Of a DNA stretch of 64,000 nucleotides, positions 21,206 to 46,035 are shown in pieces. The notes below the pieces were generated by a model. It was not told the origin of the DNA and made no database searches. It saw only the letters and a list, made by a program, of their open reading frames with translations. Position 1 is the first letter of the stretch; each line of letters starts with the position of its first letter. Where the stretch lies: NCBI GenBank assembly GCA_027574665.1, contig CM050677.1:1311273-1375272 (forward strand), read 5' to 3'. Source of the stretch: Rhynochetos jubatus (taxonomy: Eukaryota > Chordata > Aves > Eurypygiformes > Rhynochetidae). The position numbers and the translations under genes were made by a program.

Positions 21206-23390
21206 TGAAGGGACAAAGCTCGATGTCCTCAGCGTGGATCTGTTGGAGAACGTCCCTTTGCCCCTGGATTGGAATGACTGGAGCAGTGTGGCAGCCCTCT
21301 TCTGAGAGGCCTGTCAGCATTTGAAAGCCCACGCAGGCTCCTTTTTAGGGGGGTGGGGTGTCCCGAGGCCAGCAAGCAAGGGCCATGTCTCTGGGGGGGG
21401 CTTTGGGGATAGATAGGTGATGTTGAAAGAGGTTTGTTATAAATCTTTGTGGTTGTAAATCTTGATCACTTGGTTGTCCTCTGTTTTTCTGGTTTGGGGC
21501 CTCTGTGTGGAGGCTGAAATAGGGCAGAGATGCACGTGCCATTGCACCTTTGCCAGGGAAAGTTATCTCTAAGTTTTGACAAAGCAAGAAACGGTCCGTT
21601 TGCCTCCTTCTTTCCCTCCAGCGCTGCCCGTCTGTGTCTGACGCCCTCCCCTGTGGGTAGGGGACATCTCACCAGCCCAGCCCCGGTCCGTGGGTGCTAC
21701 CCACCCCCGTGCGCGGCGGCACGGCAATTCCCCGAGGGGAAACCGAGGCGCAAAGCACCGCCTGCATGGCGATGGTTAGCCAGCAGCTGTGCGGCACGAG
21801 GGTGGCCCAGTGTCCTGGGAGCTGCTGCCAACGCCTGGCGCATCCTTCCTACGAGGAGCTCCTGGGGGTGATGACAGGCCGTTGGGCAGGGTCATTGCTC
21901 ACCCGCGGGGGCCAGGCAGAACCCCCCGGCACCCCCAGCGTCGTCCCTTTGGGCCTTTTGTGGGACTTGATTGAATCGTTCCCTCTTGGGGCTTGTCTAG
22001 GGGTTTTGCGCCCGCTTTTCCAGAAGCTCCCTCCTCTCCCGTGAGCTTTGCAAGTTGGGGGTCGTCGCCGGGACGAGGTAAGGGACGGCCGGACAGCCGC
22101 GGTGGCAGAAAGCGGCGGGGGGAGGGGCGCTGCCGAGGGAGGGCTCAGCCGGGCGGCCCGTGCAAAGCCGGCTGTCAGGAGCGGGAGGTTTGCCCGGGGG
22201 AGGGCTCGGTTTTGTTCTTGGAGCTTTCTTCTCTAGGCGCAGTTTCATCTTTACTGATTGCATCGGGACTTTTGTCCGTTGGAGGCCCCCCCCCGCTCCC
22301 CGCTCGCTGCACCCGGCGTTCCTGGGATGGGATCCTCGTTCCCTGCCAGCACAGGAGCTGGCCCGGCTGGGGGGTGACACTGGGGAGCAGGCACCTGAAC
22401 GCGGCTGTGGCTGCCCCCAGCCTTGTTTTGGGGGCAAAAAGCCTGTGCTGCGGGAGCGGGGCGGGTAGTCCCGCCGCGCCGCGCTCGCGCCGCGCTCATG
22501 CCCGGCCGGGGCCGGCAGCCGCGTTCAAAGGCTGCAGCCGCGGAGCTCGGCGCCGGCGCTTGCCGGGGCCGGGCCGGGGCCGGGGCCGGGCCGCGCGCAC
22601 CCGGTTGCGCTCGCGGGCGCCGCGAGCCCTGGGCTGCCGGTTGGACGGTTGGCGGCGCGAGGCCACAGCTAACGGAAGCTGGACTCCGCCGGCCGGCGCT
22701 GAGGGAGCGTGTGCTTGCGCTGGGTCCGCTGGTCGCCGAGAACCGTTTGAGGGGTAGCAGCAGAGTGACCGCCAGGTAAGTGGGGAGCGGGCAGGGGCGG
22801 GGGCGTGTGGAGCTGGAAATTTTGCTCTGCCGGAGACATCCCTGAGCTGGAAATTTTGCTCTGCCGGAGACATCCCTGCGTTGTGAGACAGCGGGGCTGG
22901 ATTGGGAGCGGCGGGGGGGTGGGGCGCGGAGGTGTGCGGGGTTTTTTTTCTTCTTTCTGTGTCTTTCTCCGGCCGCAGGCTTGCCGGGCAGCGCCGGAGT
23001 TGTGGGAGCAGCGGGGGGGCGGATGGGGGGCGGCCGCGGAGGTGTCCTTTTTTTTTTTCTTCTTTGTGTCTCTCTTCCTCCGGCCGCAGGCTGGCCGAGC
23101 AGCGTCGGGGTTGGGGTGAGAGCGGGCCACGGGGGTGCTTACCCGAGGTTCGGGACTGCTAAGGCCCCCCCCTTGCCAGGGGAGACGTGGCGGCCCTGGT
23201 GCACAGCACCCCGGCGACGGGTCTCCCTCGGCGGCGCCGGGAGCAGGCAGTGCCGGCCCTGCCCACGTGCCGCAGGGTGGCTGCGCCTTGGGGAGCCTCA
23301 AAGCCCCTCGATGCTCTTCTTGCAGGCTCTGCCCCACCCTGTCCCTCCCTGTGCACCCTGTCAGCGCAAGAGCAGCTGAAGGCCCAAGGC
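21206..23390 (+). promoter_or_regulatory. Spacer and 5' region of copy 6 (2-module type)
   Basis: At 2,185 bp this is about 125 bp shorter than the 3-module spacers: module 1 and the long G-run are absent. Exon 1 donor after 22775; exon A acceptor ends at 23325. The breakpoint lies in the GCGGCGGGGG-type sequence that begins both module 1 and module 2, as expected for unequal exchange between them. Confidence 0.68.
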
Positions 23391-25373
<1,983 letters not shown>

Positions 25374-27684
25374 TGAAGGGACAAAGCTCGATGTCCTCAG
25401 CGTGGATCTGTTGGAGAACGTCCCTTTGCCCCTGGATTGGAATGACTGGAGCAGTGTGGCAGCCCTCTTCTGAGAGGCCTGTCAGCATTTGAAAGCCCAC
25501 GCAGGCTCCTTTTTAGGGGGGTGGGGTGTCCCGAGGCCAGCAAGCAAGGGCCATGTCTCTGGGGGGGGCTTTGGGGATAGATAGGTGATGTTGAAAGAGG
25601 TTTGTTATAAATCTTTGTGGTTGTAAATCTTGATCACTTGGTTGTCCTCTGTTTTTCTGGTTTGGGGCCTCTGTGTGGAGGCTGAAATAGGGCAGAGATG
25701 CACGTGCCATTGCACCTTTGCCAGGGAAAGTTATCTCTAAGTTTTGACAAAGCAAGAAACGGTCCGTTTGCCTCCTTCTTTCCCTCCAGCGCTGCCCGTC
25801 TGTGTCTGACGCCCTCCCCTGTGGGTAGGGGACATCTCACCAGCCCAGCCCCGGTCCGTGGGTGCTACCCACCCCCGTGCGCGGCGGCACGGCAATTCCC
25901 CGAGGGGAAACCGAGGCGCAAAGCACCGCCTGCATGGCGATGGTTAGCCAGCAGCTGTGCGGCACGAGGGTGGCCCAGTGTCCTGGGAGCTGCTGCCAAC
26001 GCCTGGCGCATCCTTCCTACGAGGAGCTCCTGGGGGTGATGACAGGCCGTTGGGCAGGGTCATTGCTCACCCGCGGGGGCCAGGCAGAACCCCCCGGCAC
26101 CCCCAGCGTCGTCCCTTTGGGCCTTTTGTGGGACTTGATTGAATCGTTCCCTCTTGGGGCTTGTCTAGGGGTTTTGCGCCCGCTTTTCCAGAAGCTCCCT
26201 CCTCTCCCGTGAGCTTTGCAAGTTGGGGGTCGTCGCCGGGACGAGGTAAGGGACGGCCGGACAGCCGCGGTGGCAGAAAGCGGCGGGGGGAGGGGCGCTG
26301 CCGAGGGAGGGCTCAGCCGGGCGGCCCGTGCAAAGCCGGCTGTCAGGAGCGGGAGGTTTGCCCGGGGGAGGGCTCGGTTTTGTTCTTGGAGCTTTCTTCT
26401 CTAGGCGCAGTTTCATCTTTACTGATTGCATCGGGACTTTTGTCCGTTGGAGGCCCCCCCCCGCTCCCCGCTCGCTGCACCCGGCGTTCCTGGGATGGGA
26501 TCCTCGTTCCCTGCCAGCACAGGAGCTGGCCCGGCTGGGGGGTGACACTGGGGAGCAGGCACCTGAACGCGGCTGTGGCTGCCCCCAGCCTTGTTTTGGG
26601 GGCAAAAAGCCTGTGCTGCGGGAGCGGGGCGGGTAGTCCCGCCGCGCCGCGCTCGCGCCGCGCTCATGCCCGGCCGGGGCCGGCAGCCGCGTTCAAAGGC
26701 TGCAGCCGCGGAGCTCGGCGCCGGCGCTTGCCGGGGCCGGGCCGGGGCCGGGGCCGGGCCGCGCGCACCCGGTTGCGCTCGCGGGCGCCGCGAGCCCTGG
26801 GCTGCCGGTTGGACGGTTGGCGGCGCGAGGCCACAGCTAACGGAAGCTGGACTCCGCCGGCCGGCGCTGAGGGAGCGTGTGCTTGCGCTGGGTCCGCTGG
26901 TCGCCGAGAACCGTTTGAGGGGTAGCAGCAGAGTGACCGCCAGGTAAGTGGGGAGCGGGCAGGGGCGGGGGCGTGTGGAGCTGGAAATTTTGCTCTGCCG
27001 GAGACATCCCTGAGCTGGAAATTTTGCTCTGCCGGAGACATCCCTGCGTTGTGAGACAGCGGGGCTGGATTGGGAGCGGCGGGGGTGGGGGGCGCGGAGG
27101 TGTGCGGTTTTTTTTTTCTTCTTTCTGACTCTCTTTCTCCGGCCGCAGGCTGGCCGGGCAGCGCCGGGGTTGTGGGAGCGGGGGGGGGGGGGGGGGGGGG
27201 GGCGGCGGGGGGGTGGGGCGCGGAGGTGTGCGGGGTTTTTTTTCTTCTTTCTGTGTCTTTCTCCGGCCGCAGGCTTGCCGGGCAGCGCCGGAGTTGTGGG
27301 AGCAGCGGGGGGGCGGATGGGGGGCGGCCGCGGAGGTGTCCTTTTTTTTTTTCTTCTTTGTGTCTCTCTTCCTCCGGCCGCAGGCTGGCCGAGCAGCGTC
27401 GGGGTTGGGGTGAGAGCGGGCCACGGGGGTGCTTACCCGAGGTTCGGGACTGCTAAGGCCCCCCCCTTGCCAGGGGAGACGTGGCGGCCCTGGTGCACAG
27501 CACCCCGGCGACGGGTCTCCCTCGGCGGCGCCGGGAGCAGGCAGTGCCGGCCCTGCCCACGTGCCGCAGGGTGGCTGCGCCTTGGGGAGCCTCAAAGCCC
27601 CTCGATGCTCTTCTTGCAGGCTCTGCCCCACCCTGTCCCTCCCTGTGCACCCTGTCAGCGCAAGAGCAGCTGAAGGCCCAAGGC
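25374..27684 (+). promoter_or_regulatory. Spacer and 5' region of copy 7 (3-module type)
   Basis: Exon 1 donor after 26943; exon A acceptor ends at 27619. It has CTCCGGCCGCAG in module 1 and an uninterrupted run of over 20 G after it (27180-27202). Confidence 0.65.
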
Positions 27685-29583
<1,899 letters not shown>

Positions 29584-31768
29584 TGAAGGGACAAAGCTCG
29601 ATGTCCTCAGCGTGGATCTGTTGGAGAACGTCCCTTTGCCCCTGGATTGGAATGACTGGAGCAGTGTGGCAGCCCTCTTCTGAGAGGCCTGTCAGCATTT
29701 GAAAGCCCACGCAGGCTCCTTTTTAGGGGGGTGGGGTGTCCCGAGGCCAGCAAGCAAGGGCCATGTCTCTGGGGGGGGCTTTGGGGATAGATAGGTGATG
29801 TTGAAAGAGGTTTGTTATAAATCTTTGTGGTTGTAAATCTTGATCACTTGGTTGTCCTCTGTTTTTCTGGTTTGGGGCCTCTGTGTGGAGGCTGAAATAG
29901 GGCAGAGATGCACGTGCCATTGCACCTTTGCCAGGGAAAGTTATCTCTAAGTTTTGACAAAGCAAGAAACGGTCCGTTTGCCTCCTTCTTTCCCTCCAGC
30001 GCTGCCCGTCTGTGTCTGACGCCCTCCCCTGTGGGTAGGGGACATCTCACCAGCCCAGCCCCGGTCCGTGGGTGCTACCCACCCCCGTGCGCGGCGGCAC
30101 GGCAATTCCCCGAGGGGAAACCGAGGCGCAAAGCACCGCCTGCATGGCGATGGTTAGCCAGCAGCTGTGCGGCACGAGGGTGGCCCAGTGTCCTGGGAGC
30201 TGCTGCCAACGCCTGGCGCATCCTTCCTACGAGGAGCTCCTGGGGGTGATGACAGGCCGTTGGGCAGGGTCATTGCTCACCCGCGGGGGCCAGGCAGAAC
30301 CCCCCGGCACCCCCAGCGTCGTCCCTTTGGGCCTTTTGTGGGACTTGATTGAATCGTTCCCTCTTGGGGCTTGTCTAGGGGTTTTGCGCCCGCTTTTCCA
30401 GAAGCTCCCTCCTCTCCCGTGAGCTTTGCAAGTTGGGGGTCGTCGCCGGGACGAGGTAAGGGACGGCCGGACAGCCGCGGTGGCAGAAAGCGGCGGGGGG
30501 AGGGGCGCTGCCGAGGGAGGGCTCAGCCGGGCGGCCCGTGCAAAGCCGGCTGTCAGGAGCGGGAGGTTTGCCCGGGGGAGGGCTCGGTTTTGTTCTTGGA
30601 GCTTTCTTCTCTAGGCGCAGTTTCATCTTTACTGATTGCATCGGGACTTTTGTCCGTTGGAGGCCCCCCCCCGCTCCCCGCTCGCTGCACCCGGCGTTCC
30701 TGGGATGGGATCCTCGTTCCCTGCCAGCACAGGAGCTGGCCCGGCTGGGGGGTGACACTGGGGAGCAGGCACCTGAACGCGGCTGTGGCTGCCCCCAGCC
30801 TTGTTTTGGGGGCAAAAAGCCTGTGCTGCGGGAGCGGGGCGGGTAGTCCCGCCGCGCCGCGCTCGCGCCGCGCTCATGCCCGGCCGGGGCCGGCAGCCGC
30901 GTTCAAAGGCTGCAGCCGCGGAGCTCGGCGCCGGCGCTTGCCGGGGCCGGGCCGGGGCCGGGGCCGGGCCGCGCGCACCCGGTTGCGCTCGCGGGCGCCG
31001 CGAGCCCTGGGCTGCCGGTTGGACGGTTGGCGGCGCGAGGCCACAGCTAACGGAAGCTGGACTCCGCCGGCCGGCGCTGAGGGAGCGTGTGCTTGCGCTG
31101 GGTCCGCTGGTCGCCGAGAACCGTTTGAGGGGTAGCAGCAGAGTGACCGCCAGGTAAGTGGGGAGCGGGCAGGGGCGGGGGCGTGTGGAGCTGGAAATTT
31201 TGCTCTGCCGGAGACATCCCTGAGCTGGAAATTTTGCTCTGCCGGAGACATCCCTGCGTTGTGAGACAGCGGGGCTGGATTGGGAGCGGCGGGGGGGTGG
31301 GGCGCGGAGGTGTGCGGGGTTTTTTTTCTTCTTTCTGTGTCTTTCTCCGGCCGCAGGCTTGCCGGGCAGCGCCGGAGTTGTGGGAGCAGCGGGGGGGCGG
31401 ATGGGGGGCGGCCGCGGAGGTGTCCTTTTTTTTTTTCTTCTTTGTGTCTCTCTTCCTCCGGCCGCAGGCTGGCCGAGCAGCGTCGGGGTTGGGGTGAGAG
31501 CGGGCCACGGGGGTGCTTACCCGAGGTTCGGGACTGCTAAGGCCCCCCCCTTGCCAGGGGAGACGTGGCGGCCCTGGTGCACAGCACCCCGGCGACGGGT
31601 CTCCCTCGGCGGCGCCGGGAGCAGGCAGTGCCGGCCCTGCCCACGTGCCGCAGGGTGGCTGCGCCTTGGGGAGCCTCAAAGCCCCTCGATGCTCTTCTTG
31701 CAGGCTCTGCCCCACCCTGTCCCTCCCTGTGCACCCTGTCAGCGCAAGAGCAGCTGAAGGCCCAAGGC
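29584..31768 (+). promoter_or_regulatory. Spacer and 5' region of copy 8 (2-module type)
   Basis: Exon 1 donor after 31153; exon A acceptor ends at 31703. Same 2,185 bp length and deletion as the copy 6 spacer. Confidence 0.65.
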
Positions 31769-33667
<1,899 letters not shown>

Positions 33668-35852
33668 TGAAGGGACAAAGCTCGATGTCCTCAGCGTGGA
33701 TCTGTTGGAGAACGTCCCTTTGCCCCTGGATTGGAATGACTGGAGCAGTGTGGCAGCCCTCTTCTGAGAGGCCTGTCAGCATTTGAAAGCCCACGCAGGC
33801 TCCTTTTTAGGGGGGTGGGGTGTCCCGAGGCCAGCAAGCAAGGGCCATGTCTCTGGGGGGGGCTTTGGGGATAGATAGGTGATGTTGAAAGAGGTTTGTT
33901 ATAAATCTTTGTGGTTGTAAATCTTGATCACTTGGTTGTCCTCTGTTTTTCTGGTTTGGGGCCTCTGTGTGGAGGCTGAAATAGGGCAGAGATGCACGTG
34001 CCATTGCACCTTTGCCAGGGAAAGTTATCTCTAAGTTTTGACAAAGCAAGAAACGGTCCGTTTGCCTCCTTCTTTCCCTCCAGCGCTGCCCGTCTGTGTC
34101 TGACGCCCTCCCCTGTGGGTAGGGGACATCTCACCAGCCCAGCCCCGGTCCGTGGGTGCTACCCACCCCCGTGCGCGGCGGCACGGCAATTCCCCGAGGG
34201 GAAACCGAGGCGCAAAGCACCGCCTGCATGGCGATGGTTAGCCAGCAGCTGTGCGGCACGAGGGTGGCCCAGTGTCCTGGGAGCTGCTGCCAACGCCTGG
34301 CGCATCCTTCCTACGAGGAGCTCCTGGGGGTGATGACAGGCCGTTGGGCAGGGTCATTGCTCACCCGCGGGGGCCAGGCAGAACCCCCCGGCACCCCCAG
34401 CGTCGTCCCTTTGGGCCTTTTGTGGGACTTGATTGAATCGTTCCCTCTTGGGGCTTGTCTAGGGGTTTTGCGCCCGCTTTTCCAGAAGCTCCCTCCTCTC
34501 CCGTGAGCTTTGCAAGTTGGGGGTCGTCGCCGGGACGAGGTAAGGGACGGCCGGACAGCCGCGGTGGCAGAAAGCGGCGGGGGGAGGGGCGCTGCCGAGG
34601 GAGGGCTCAGCCGGGCGGCCCGTGCAAAGCCGGCTGTCAGGAGCGGGAGGTTTGCCCGGGGGAGGGCTCGGTTTTGTTCTTGGAGCTTTCTTCTCTAGGC
34701 GCAGTTTCATCTTTACTGATTGCATCGGGACTTTTGTCCGTTGGAGGCCCCCCCCCGCTCCCCGCTCGCTGCACCCGGCGTTCCTGGGATGGGATCCTCG
34801 TTCCCTGCCAGCACAGGAGCTGGCCCGGCTGGGGGGTGACACTGGGGAGCAGGCACCTGAACGCGGCTGTGGCTGCCCCCAGCCTTGTTTTGGGGGCAAA
34901 AAGCCTGTGCTGCGGGAGCGGGGCGGGTAGTCCCGCCGCGCCGCGCTCGCGCCGCGCTCATGCCCGGCCGGGGCCGGCAGCCGCGTTCAAAGGCTGCAGC
35001 CGCGGAGCTCGGCGCCGGCGCTTGCCGGGGCCGGGCCGGGGCCGGGGCCGGGCCGCGCGCACCCGGTTGCGCTCGCGGGCGCCGCGAGCCCTGGGCTGCC
35101 GGTTGGACGGTTGGCGGCGCGAGGCCACAGCTAACGGAAGCTGGACTCCGCCGGCCGGCGCTGAGGGAGCGTGTGCTTGCGCTGGGTCCGCTGGTCGCCG
35201 AGAACCGTTTGAGGGGTAGCAGCAGAGTGACCGCCAGGTAAGTGGGGAGCGGGCAGGGGCGGGGGCGTGTGGAGCTGGAAATTTTGCTCTGCCGGAGACA
35301 TCCCTGAGCTGGAAATTTTGCTCTGCCGGAGACATCCCTGCGTTGTGAGACAGCGGGGCTGGATTGGGAGCGGCGGGGGGGTGGGGCGCGGAGGTGTGCG
35401 GGGTTTTTTTTCTTCTTTCTGTGTCTTTCTCCGGCCGCAGGCTTGCCGGGCAGCGCCGGAGTTGTGGGAGCAGCGGGGGGGCGGATGGGGGGCGGCCGCG
35501 GAGGTGTCCTTTTTTTTTTTCTTCTTTGTGTCTCTCTTCCTCCGGCCGCAGGCTGGCCGAGCAGCGTCGGGGTTGGGGTGAGAGCGGGCCACGGGGGTGC
35601 TTACCCGAGGTTCGGGACTGCTAAGGCCCCCCCCTTGCCAGGGGAGACGTGGCGGCCCTGGTGCACAGCACCCCGGCGACGGGTCTCCCTCGGCGGCGCC
35701 GGGAGCAGGCAGTGCCGGCCCTGCCCACGTGCCGCAGGGTGGCTGCGCCTTGGGGAGCCTCAAAGCCCCTCGATGCTCTTCTTGCAGGCTCTGCCCCACC
35801 CTGTCCCTCCCTGTGCACCCTGTCAGCGCAAGAGCAGCTGAAGGCCCAAGGC
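33668..35852 (+). promoter_or_regulatory. Spacer and 5' region of copy 9 (2-module type)
   Basis: Exon 1 donor after 35237; exon A acceptor ends at 35787. I noticed no difference from the copy 8 spacer. Confidence 0.65.
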
Positions 35853-37751
<1,899 letters not shown>

Positions 37752-39936
37752 TGAAGGGACAAAGCTCGATGTCCTCAGCGTGGATCTGTTGGAGAACGTC
37801 CCTTTGCCCCTGGATTGGAATGACTGGAGCAGTGTGGCAGCCCTCTTCTGAGAGGCCTGTCAGCATTTGAAAGCCCACGCAGGCTCCTTTTTAGGGGGGT
37901 GGGGTGTCCCGAGGCCAGCAAGCAAGGGCCATGTCTCTGGGGGGGGCTTTGGGGATAGATAGGTGATGTTGAAAGAGGTTTGTTATAAATCTTTGTGGTT
38001 GTAAATCTTGATCACTTGGTTGTCCTCTGTTTTTCTGGTTTGGGGCCTCTGTGTGGAGGCTGAAATAGGGCAGAGATGCACGTGCCATTGCACCTTTGCC
38101 AGGGAAAGTTATCTCTAAGTTTTGACAAAGCAAGAAACGGTCCGTTTGCCTCCTTCTTTCCCTCCAGCGCTGCCCGTCTGTGTCTGACGCCCTCCCCTGT
38201 GGGTAGGGGACATCTCACCAGCCCAGCCCCGGTCCGTGGGTGCTACCCACCCCCGTGCGCGGCGGCACGGCAATTCCCCGAGGGGAAACCGAGGCGCAAA
38301 GCACCGCCTGCATGGCGATGGTTAGCCAGCAGCTGTGCGGCACGAGGGTGGCCCAGTGTCCTGGGAGCTGCTGCCAACGCCTGGCGCATCCTTCCTACGA
38401 GGAGCTCCTGGGGGTGATGACAGGCCGTTGGGCAGGGTCATTGCTCACCCGCGGGGGCCAGGCAGAACCCCCCGGCACCCCCAGCGTCGTCCCTTTGGGC
38501 CTTTTGTGGGACTTGATTGAATCGTTCCCTCTTGGGGCTTGTCTAGGGGTTTTGCGCCCGCTTTTCCAGAAGCTCCCTCCTCTCCCGTGAGCTTTGCAAG
38601 TTGGGGGTCGTCGCCGGGACGAGGTAAGGGACGGCCGGACAGCCGCGGTGGCAGAAAGCGGCGGGGGGAGGGGCGCTGCCGAGGGAGGGCTCAGCCGGGC
38701 GGCCCGTGCAAAGCCGGCTGTCAGGAGCGGGAGGTTTGCCCGGGGGAGGGCTCGGTTTTGTTCTTGGAGCTTTCTTCTCTAGGCGCAGTTTCATCTTTAC
38801 TGATTGCATCGGGACTTTTGTCCGTTGGAGGCCCCCCCCCGCTCCCCGCTCGCTGCACCCGGCGTTCCTGGGATGGGATCCTCGTTCCCTGCCAGCACAG
38901 GAGCTGGCCCGGCTGGGGGGTGACACTGGGGAGCAGGCACCTGAACGCGGCTGTGGCTGCCCCCAGCCTTGTTTTGGGGGCAAAAAGCCTGTGCTGCGGG
39001 AGCGGGGCGGGTAGTCCCGCCGCGCCGCGCTCGCGCCGCGCTCATGCCCGGCCGGGGCCGGCAGCCGCGTTCAAAGGCTGCAGCCGCGGAGCTCGGCGCC
39101 GGCGCTTGCCGGGGCCGGGCCGGGGCCGGGGCCGGGCCGCGCGCACCCGGTTGCGCTCGCGGGCGCCGCGAGCCCTGGGCTGCCGGTTGGACGGTTGGCG
39201 GCGCGAGGCCACAGCTAACGGAAGCTGGACTCCGCCGGCCGGCGCTGAGGGAGCGTGTGCTTGCGCTGGGTCCGCTGGTCGCCGAGAACCGTTTGAGGGG
39301 TAGCAGCAGAGTGACCGCCAGGTAAGTGGGGAGCGGGCAGGGGCGGGGGCGTGTGGAGCTGGAAATTTTGCTCTGCCGGAGACATCCCTGAGCTGGAAAT
39401 TTTGCTCTGCCGGAGACATCCCTGCGTTGTGAGACAGCGGGGCTGGATTGGGAGCGGCGGGGGGGTGGGGCGCGGAGGTGTGCGGGGTTTTTTTTCTTCT
39501 TTCTGTGTCTTTCTCCGGCCGCAGGCTTGCCGGGCAGCGCCGGAGTTGTGGGAGCAGCGGGGGGGCGGATGGGGGGCGGCCGCGGAGGTGTCCTTTTTTT
39601 TTTTCTTCTTTGTGTCTCTCTTCCTCCGGCCGCAGGCTGGCCGAGCAGCGTCGGGGTTGGGGTGAGAGCGGGCCACGGGGGTGCTTACCCGAGGTTCGGG
39701 ACTGCTAAGGCCCCCCCCTTGCCAGGGGAGACGTGGCGGCCCTGGTGCACAGCACCCCGGCGACGGGTCTCCCTCGGCGGCGCCGGGAGCAGGCAGTGCC
39801 GGCCCTGCCCACGTGCCGCAGGGTGGCTGCGCCTTGGGGAGCCTCAAAGCCCCTCGATGCTCTTCTTGCAGGCTCTGCCCCACCCTGTCCCTCCCTGTGC
39901 ACCCTGTCAGCGCAAGAGCAGCTGAAGGCCCAAGGC
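37752..39936 (+). promoter_or_regulatory. Spacer and 5' region of copy 10 (2-module type)
   Basis: Exon 1 donor after 39321; exon A acceptor ends at 39871. Same type as the spacers of copies 8 and 9. Confidence 0.65.
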
Positions 39937-41835
<1,899 letters not shown>

Positions 41836-44148
41836 TGAAGGGACAAAGCTCGATGTCCTCAGCGTGGATCTGTTGGAGAACGTCCCTTTGCCCCTGGATT
41901 GGAATGACTGGAGCAGTGTGGCAGCCCTCTTCTGAGAGGCCTGTCAGCATTTGAAAGCCCACGCAGGCTCCTTTTTAGGGGGGTGGGGTGTCCCGAGGCC
42001 AGCAAGCAAGGGCCATGTCTCTGGGGGGGGCTTTGGGGATAGATAGGTGATGTTGAAAGAGGTTTGTTATAAATCTTTGTGGTTGTAAATCTTGATCACT
42101 TGGTTGTCCTCTGTTTTTCTGGTTTGGGGCCTCTGTGTGGAGGCTGAAATAGGGCAGAGATGCACGTGCCATTGCACCTTTGCCAGGGAAAGTTATCTCT
42201 AAGTTTTGACAAAGCAAGAAACGGTCCGTTTGCCTCCTTCTTTCCCTCCAGCGCTGCCCGTCTGTGTCTGACGCCCTCCCCTGTGGGTAGGGGACATCTC
42301 ACCAGCCCAGCCCCGGTCCGTGGGTGCTACCCACCCCCGTGCGCGGCGGCACGGCAATTCCCCGAGGGGAAACCGAGGCGCAAAGCACCGCCTGCATGGC
42401 GATGGTTAGCCAGCAGCTGTGCGGCACGAGGGTGGCCCAGTGTCCTGGGAGCTGCTGCCAACGCCTGGCGCATCCTTCCTACGAGGAGCTCCTGGGGGTG
42501 ATGACAGGCCGTTGGGCAGGGTCATTGCTCACCCGCGGGGGCCAGGCAGAACCCCCCGGCACCCCCAGCGTCGTCCCTTTGGGCCTTTTGTGGGACTTGA
42601 TTGAATCGTTCCCTCTTGGGGCTTGTCTAGGGGTTTTGCGCCCGCTTTTCCAGAAGCTCCCTCCTCTCCCGTGAGCTTCGCAAGTTGGGGGTCGTCGCCG
42701 GGACGAGGTAAGGGACGGCCGGACAGCCGCGGTGGCAGAAAGCGGCGGGGGGAGGGGCGCTGCCGAGGGAGGGCTCAGCCGGGCGGCCCGTGCAAAGCCG
42801 GCTGTCAGGAGCGGGAGGTTTGCCCGGGGGAGGGCTCGGTTTTGTTCTTGGAGCTTTCTTCTCTAGGCGCAGTTTCATCTTTACTGATTGCATCGGGACT
42901 TTTGTCCGTTGGAGGCCCCCCCCCGCTCCCCGCTCGCTGCACCCGGCGTTCCTGGGATGGGATCCTCGTTCCCTGCCAGCACAGGAGCTGGCCCGGCTGG
43001 GGGGTGACACTGGGGAGCAGGCACCTGAACGCGGCTGTGGCTGCCCCCAGCCTTGTTTTGGGGGCAAAAAGCCTGTGCTGCGGGAGCGGGGCGGGTAGTC
43101 CCGCCGCGCCGCGCTCGCGCCGCGCTCATGCCCGGCCGGGGCCGGCAGCCGCGTTCAAAGGCTGCAGCCGCGGAGCTCGGCGCCGGCGCTTGCCGGGGCC
43201 GGGCCGGGGCCGGGGCCGGGCCGCGCGCACCCGGTTGCGCTCGCGGGCGCCGCGAGCCCTGGGCTGCCGGTTGGACGGTTGGCGGCGCGAGGCCACAGCT
43301 AACGGAAGCTGGACTCCGCCGGCCGGCGCTGAGGGAGCGTGTGCTTGCGCTGGGTCCGCTGGTCGCCGAGAACCGTTTGAGGGGTAGCAGCAGAGTGACC
43401 GCCAGGTAAGTGGGGAGCGGGCAGGGGCGGGGGCGTGTGGAGCTGGAAATTTTGCTCTGCCGGAGACATCCCTGAGCTGGAAATTTTGCTCTGCCGGAGA
43501 CATCCCTGCGTTGTGAGACAGCGGGGCTGGATTGGGAGCGGCGGGGGTGGGGGGCGCGGAGGTGTGCGGTTTTTTTTTTCTTCTTTCTGACTCTCTTTCT
43601 CCAGCCGCAGGCTGGCCGGGCAGCGCCGGGGCTGTGGGAGCGGGGGGGGGGGGGGGGGGGGGGGGCGGCGGGGGGTGTGGGGCGCGGAGGTGTGCGGGGT
43701 TTTTTTTCTTCTTTCTGTGTCTTTCTCCGGCCGCAGGCTTGCCGGGCAGCGCCGGAGTTGTGGGAGCAGCGGGGGGGCGGATGGGGGGCGGCCGCGGAGG
43801 TGTCCTTTTTTTTTTTCTTCTTTGTGTCTCTCTTCCTCCGGCCGCAGGCTGGCCGAGCAGCGTCGGGGTTGGGGTGAGAGCGGGCCACGGGGGTGCTTAC
43901 CCGAGGTTCGGGACTGCTAAGGCCCCCCCCTTGCCAGGGGAGACGTGGCGGCCCTGGTGCACAGCACCCCGGCGACGGGTCTCCCTCGGCGGCGCCGGGA
44001 GCAGGCAGTGCCGGCCCTGCCCACGTGCCGCAGGGTGGCTGCGCCTTGGGGAGCCTCAAAGCCCCTCGATGCTCTTCTTGCAGGCTCTGCCCCACCCTGT
44101 CCCTCCCTGTGCACCCTGTCAGCGCAAGAGCAGCTGAAGGCCCAAGGC
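41836..44148 (+). promoter_or_regulatory. Spacer and 5' region of copy 11 (3-module type)
   Basis: Exon 1 donor after 43405; exon A acceptor ends at 44083. It has GAGCTTCGCAAG for GAGCTTTGCAAG near 42674, a CTCCAGCCGCAG module 1 and a G-run of over 20 (about 43640-43665). The T-to-C change recurs in the copy 13 spacer, supporting an 8.28 kb dimer repeat. Confidence 0.66.
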
Positions 44149-46035
<1,887 letters not shown>
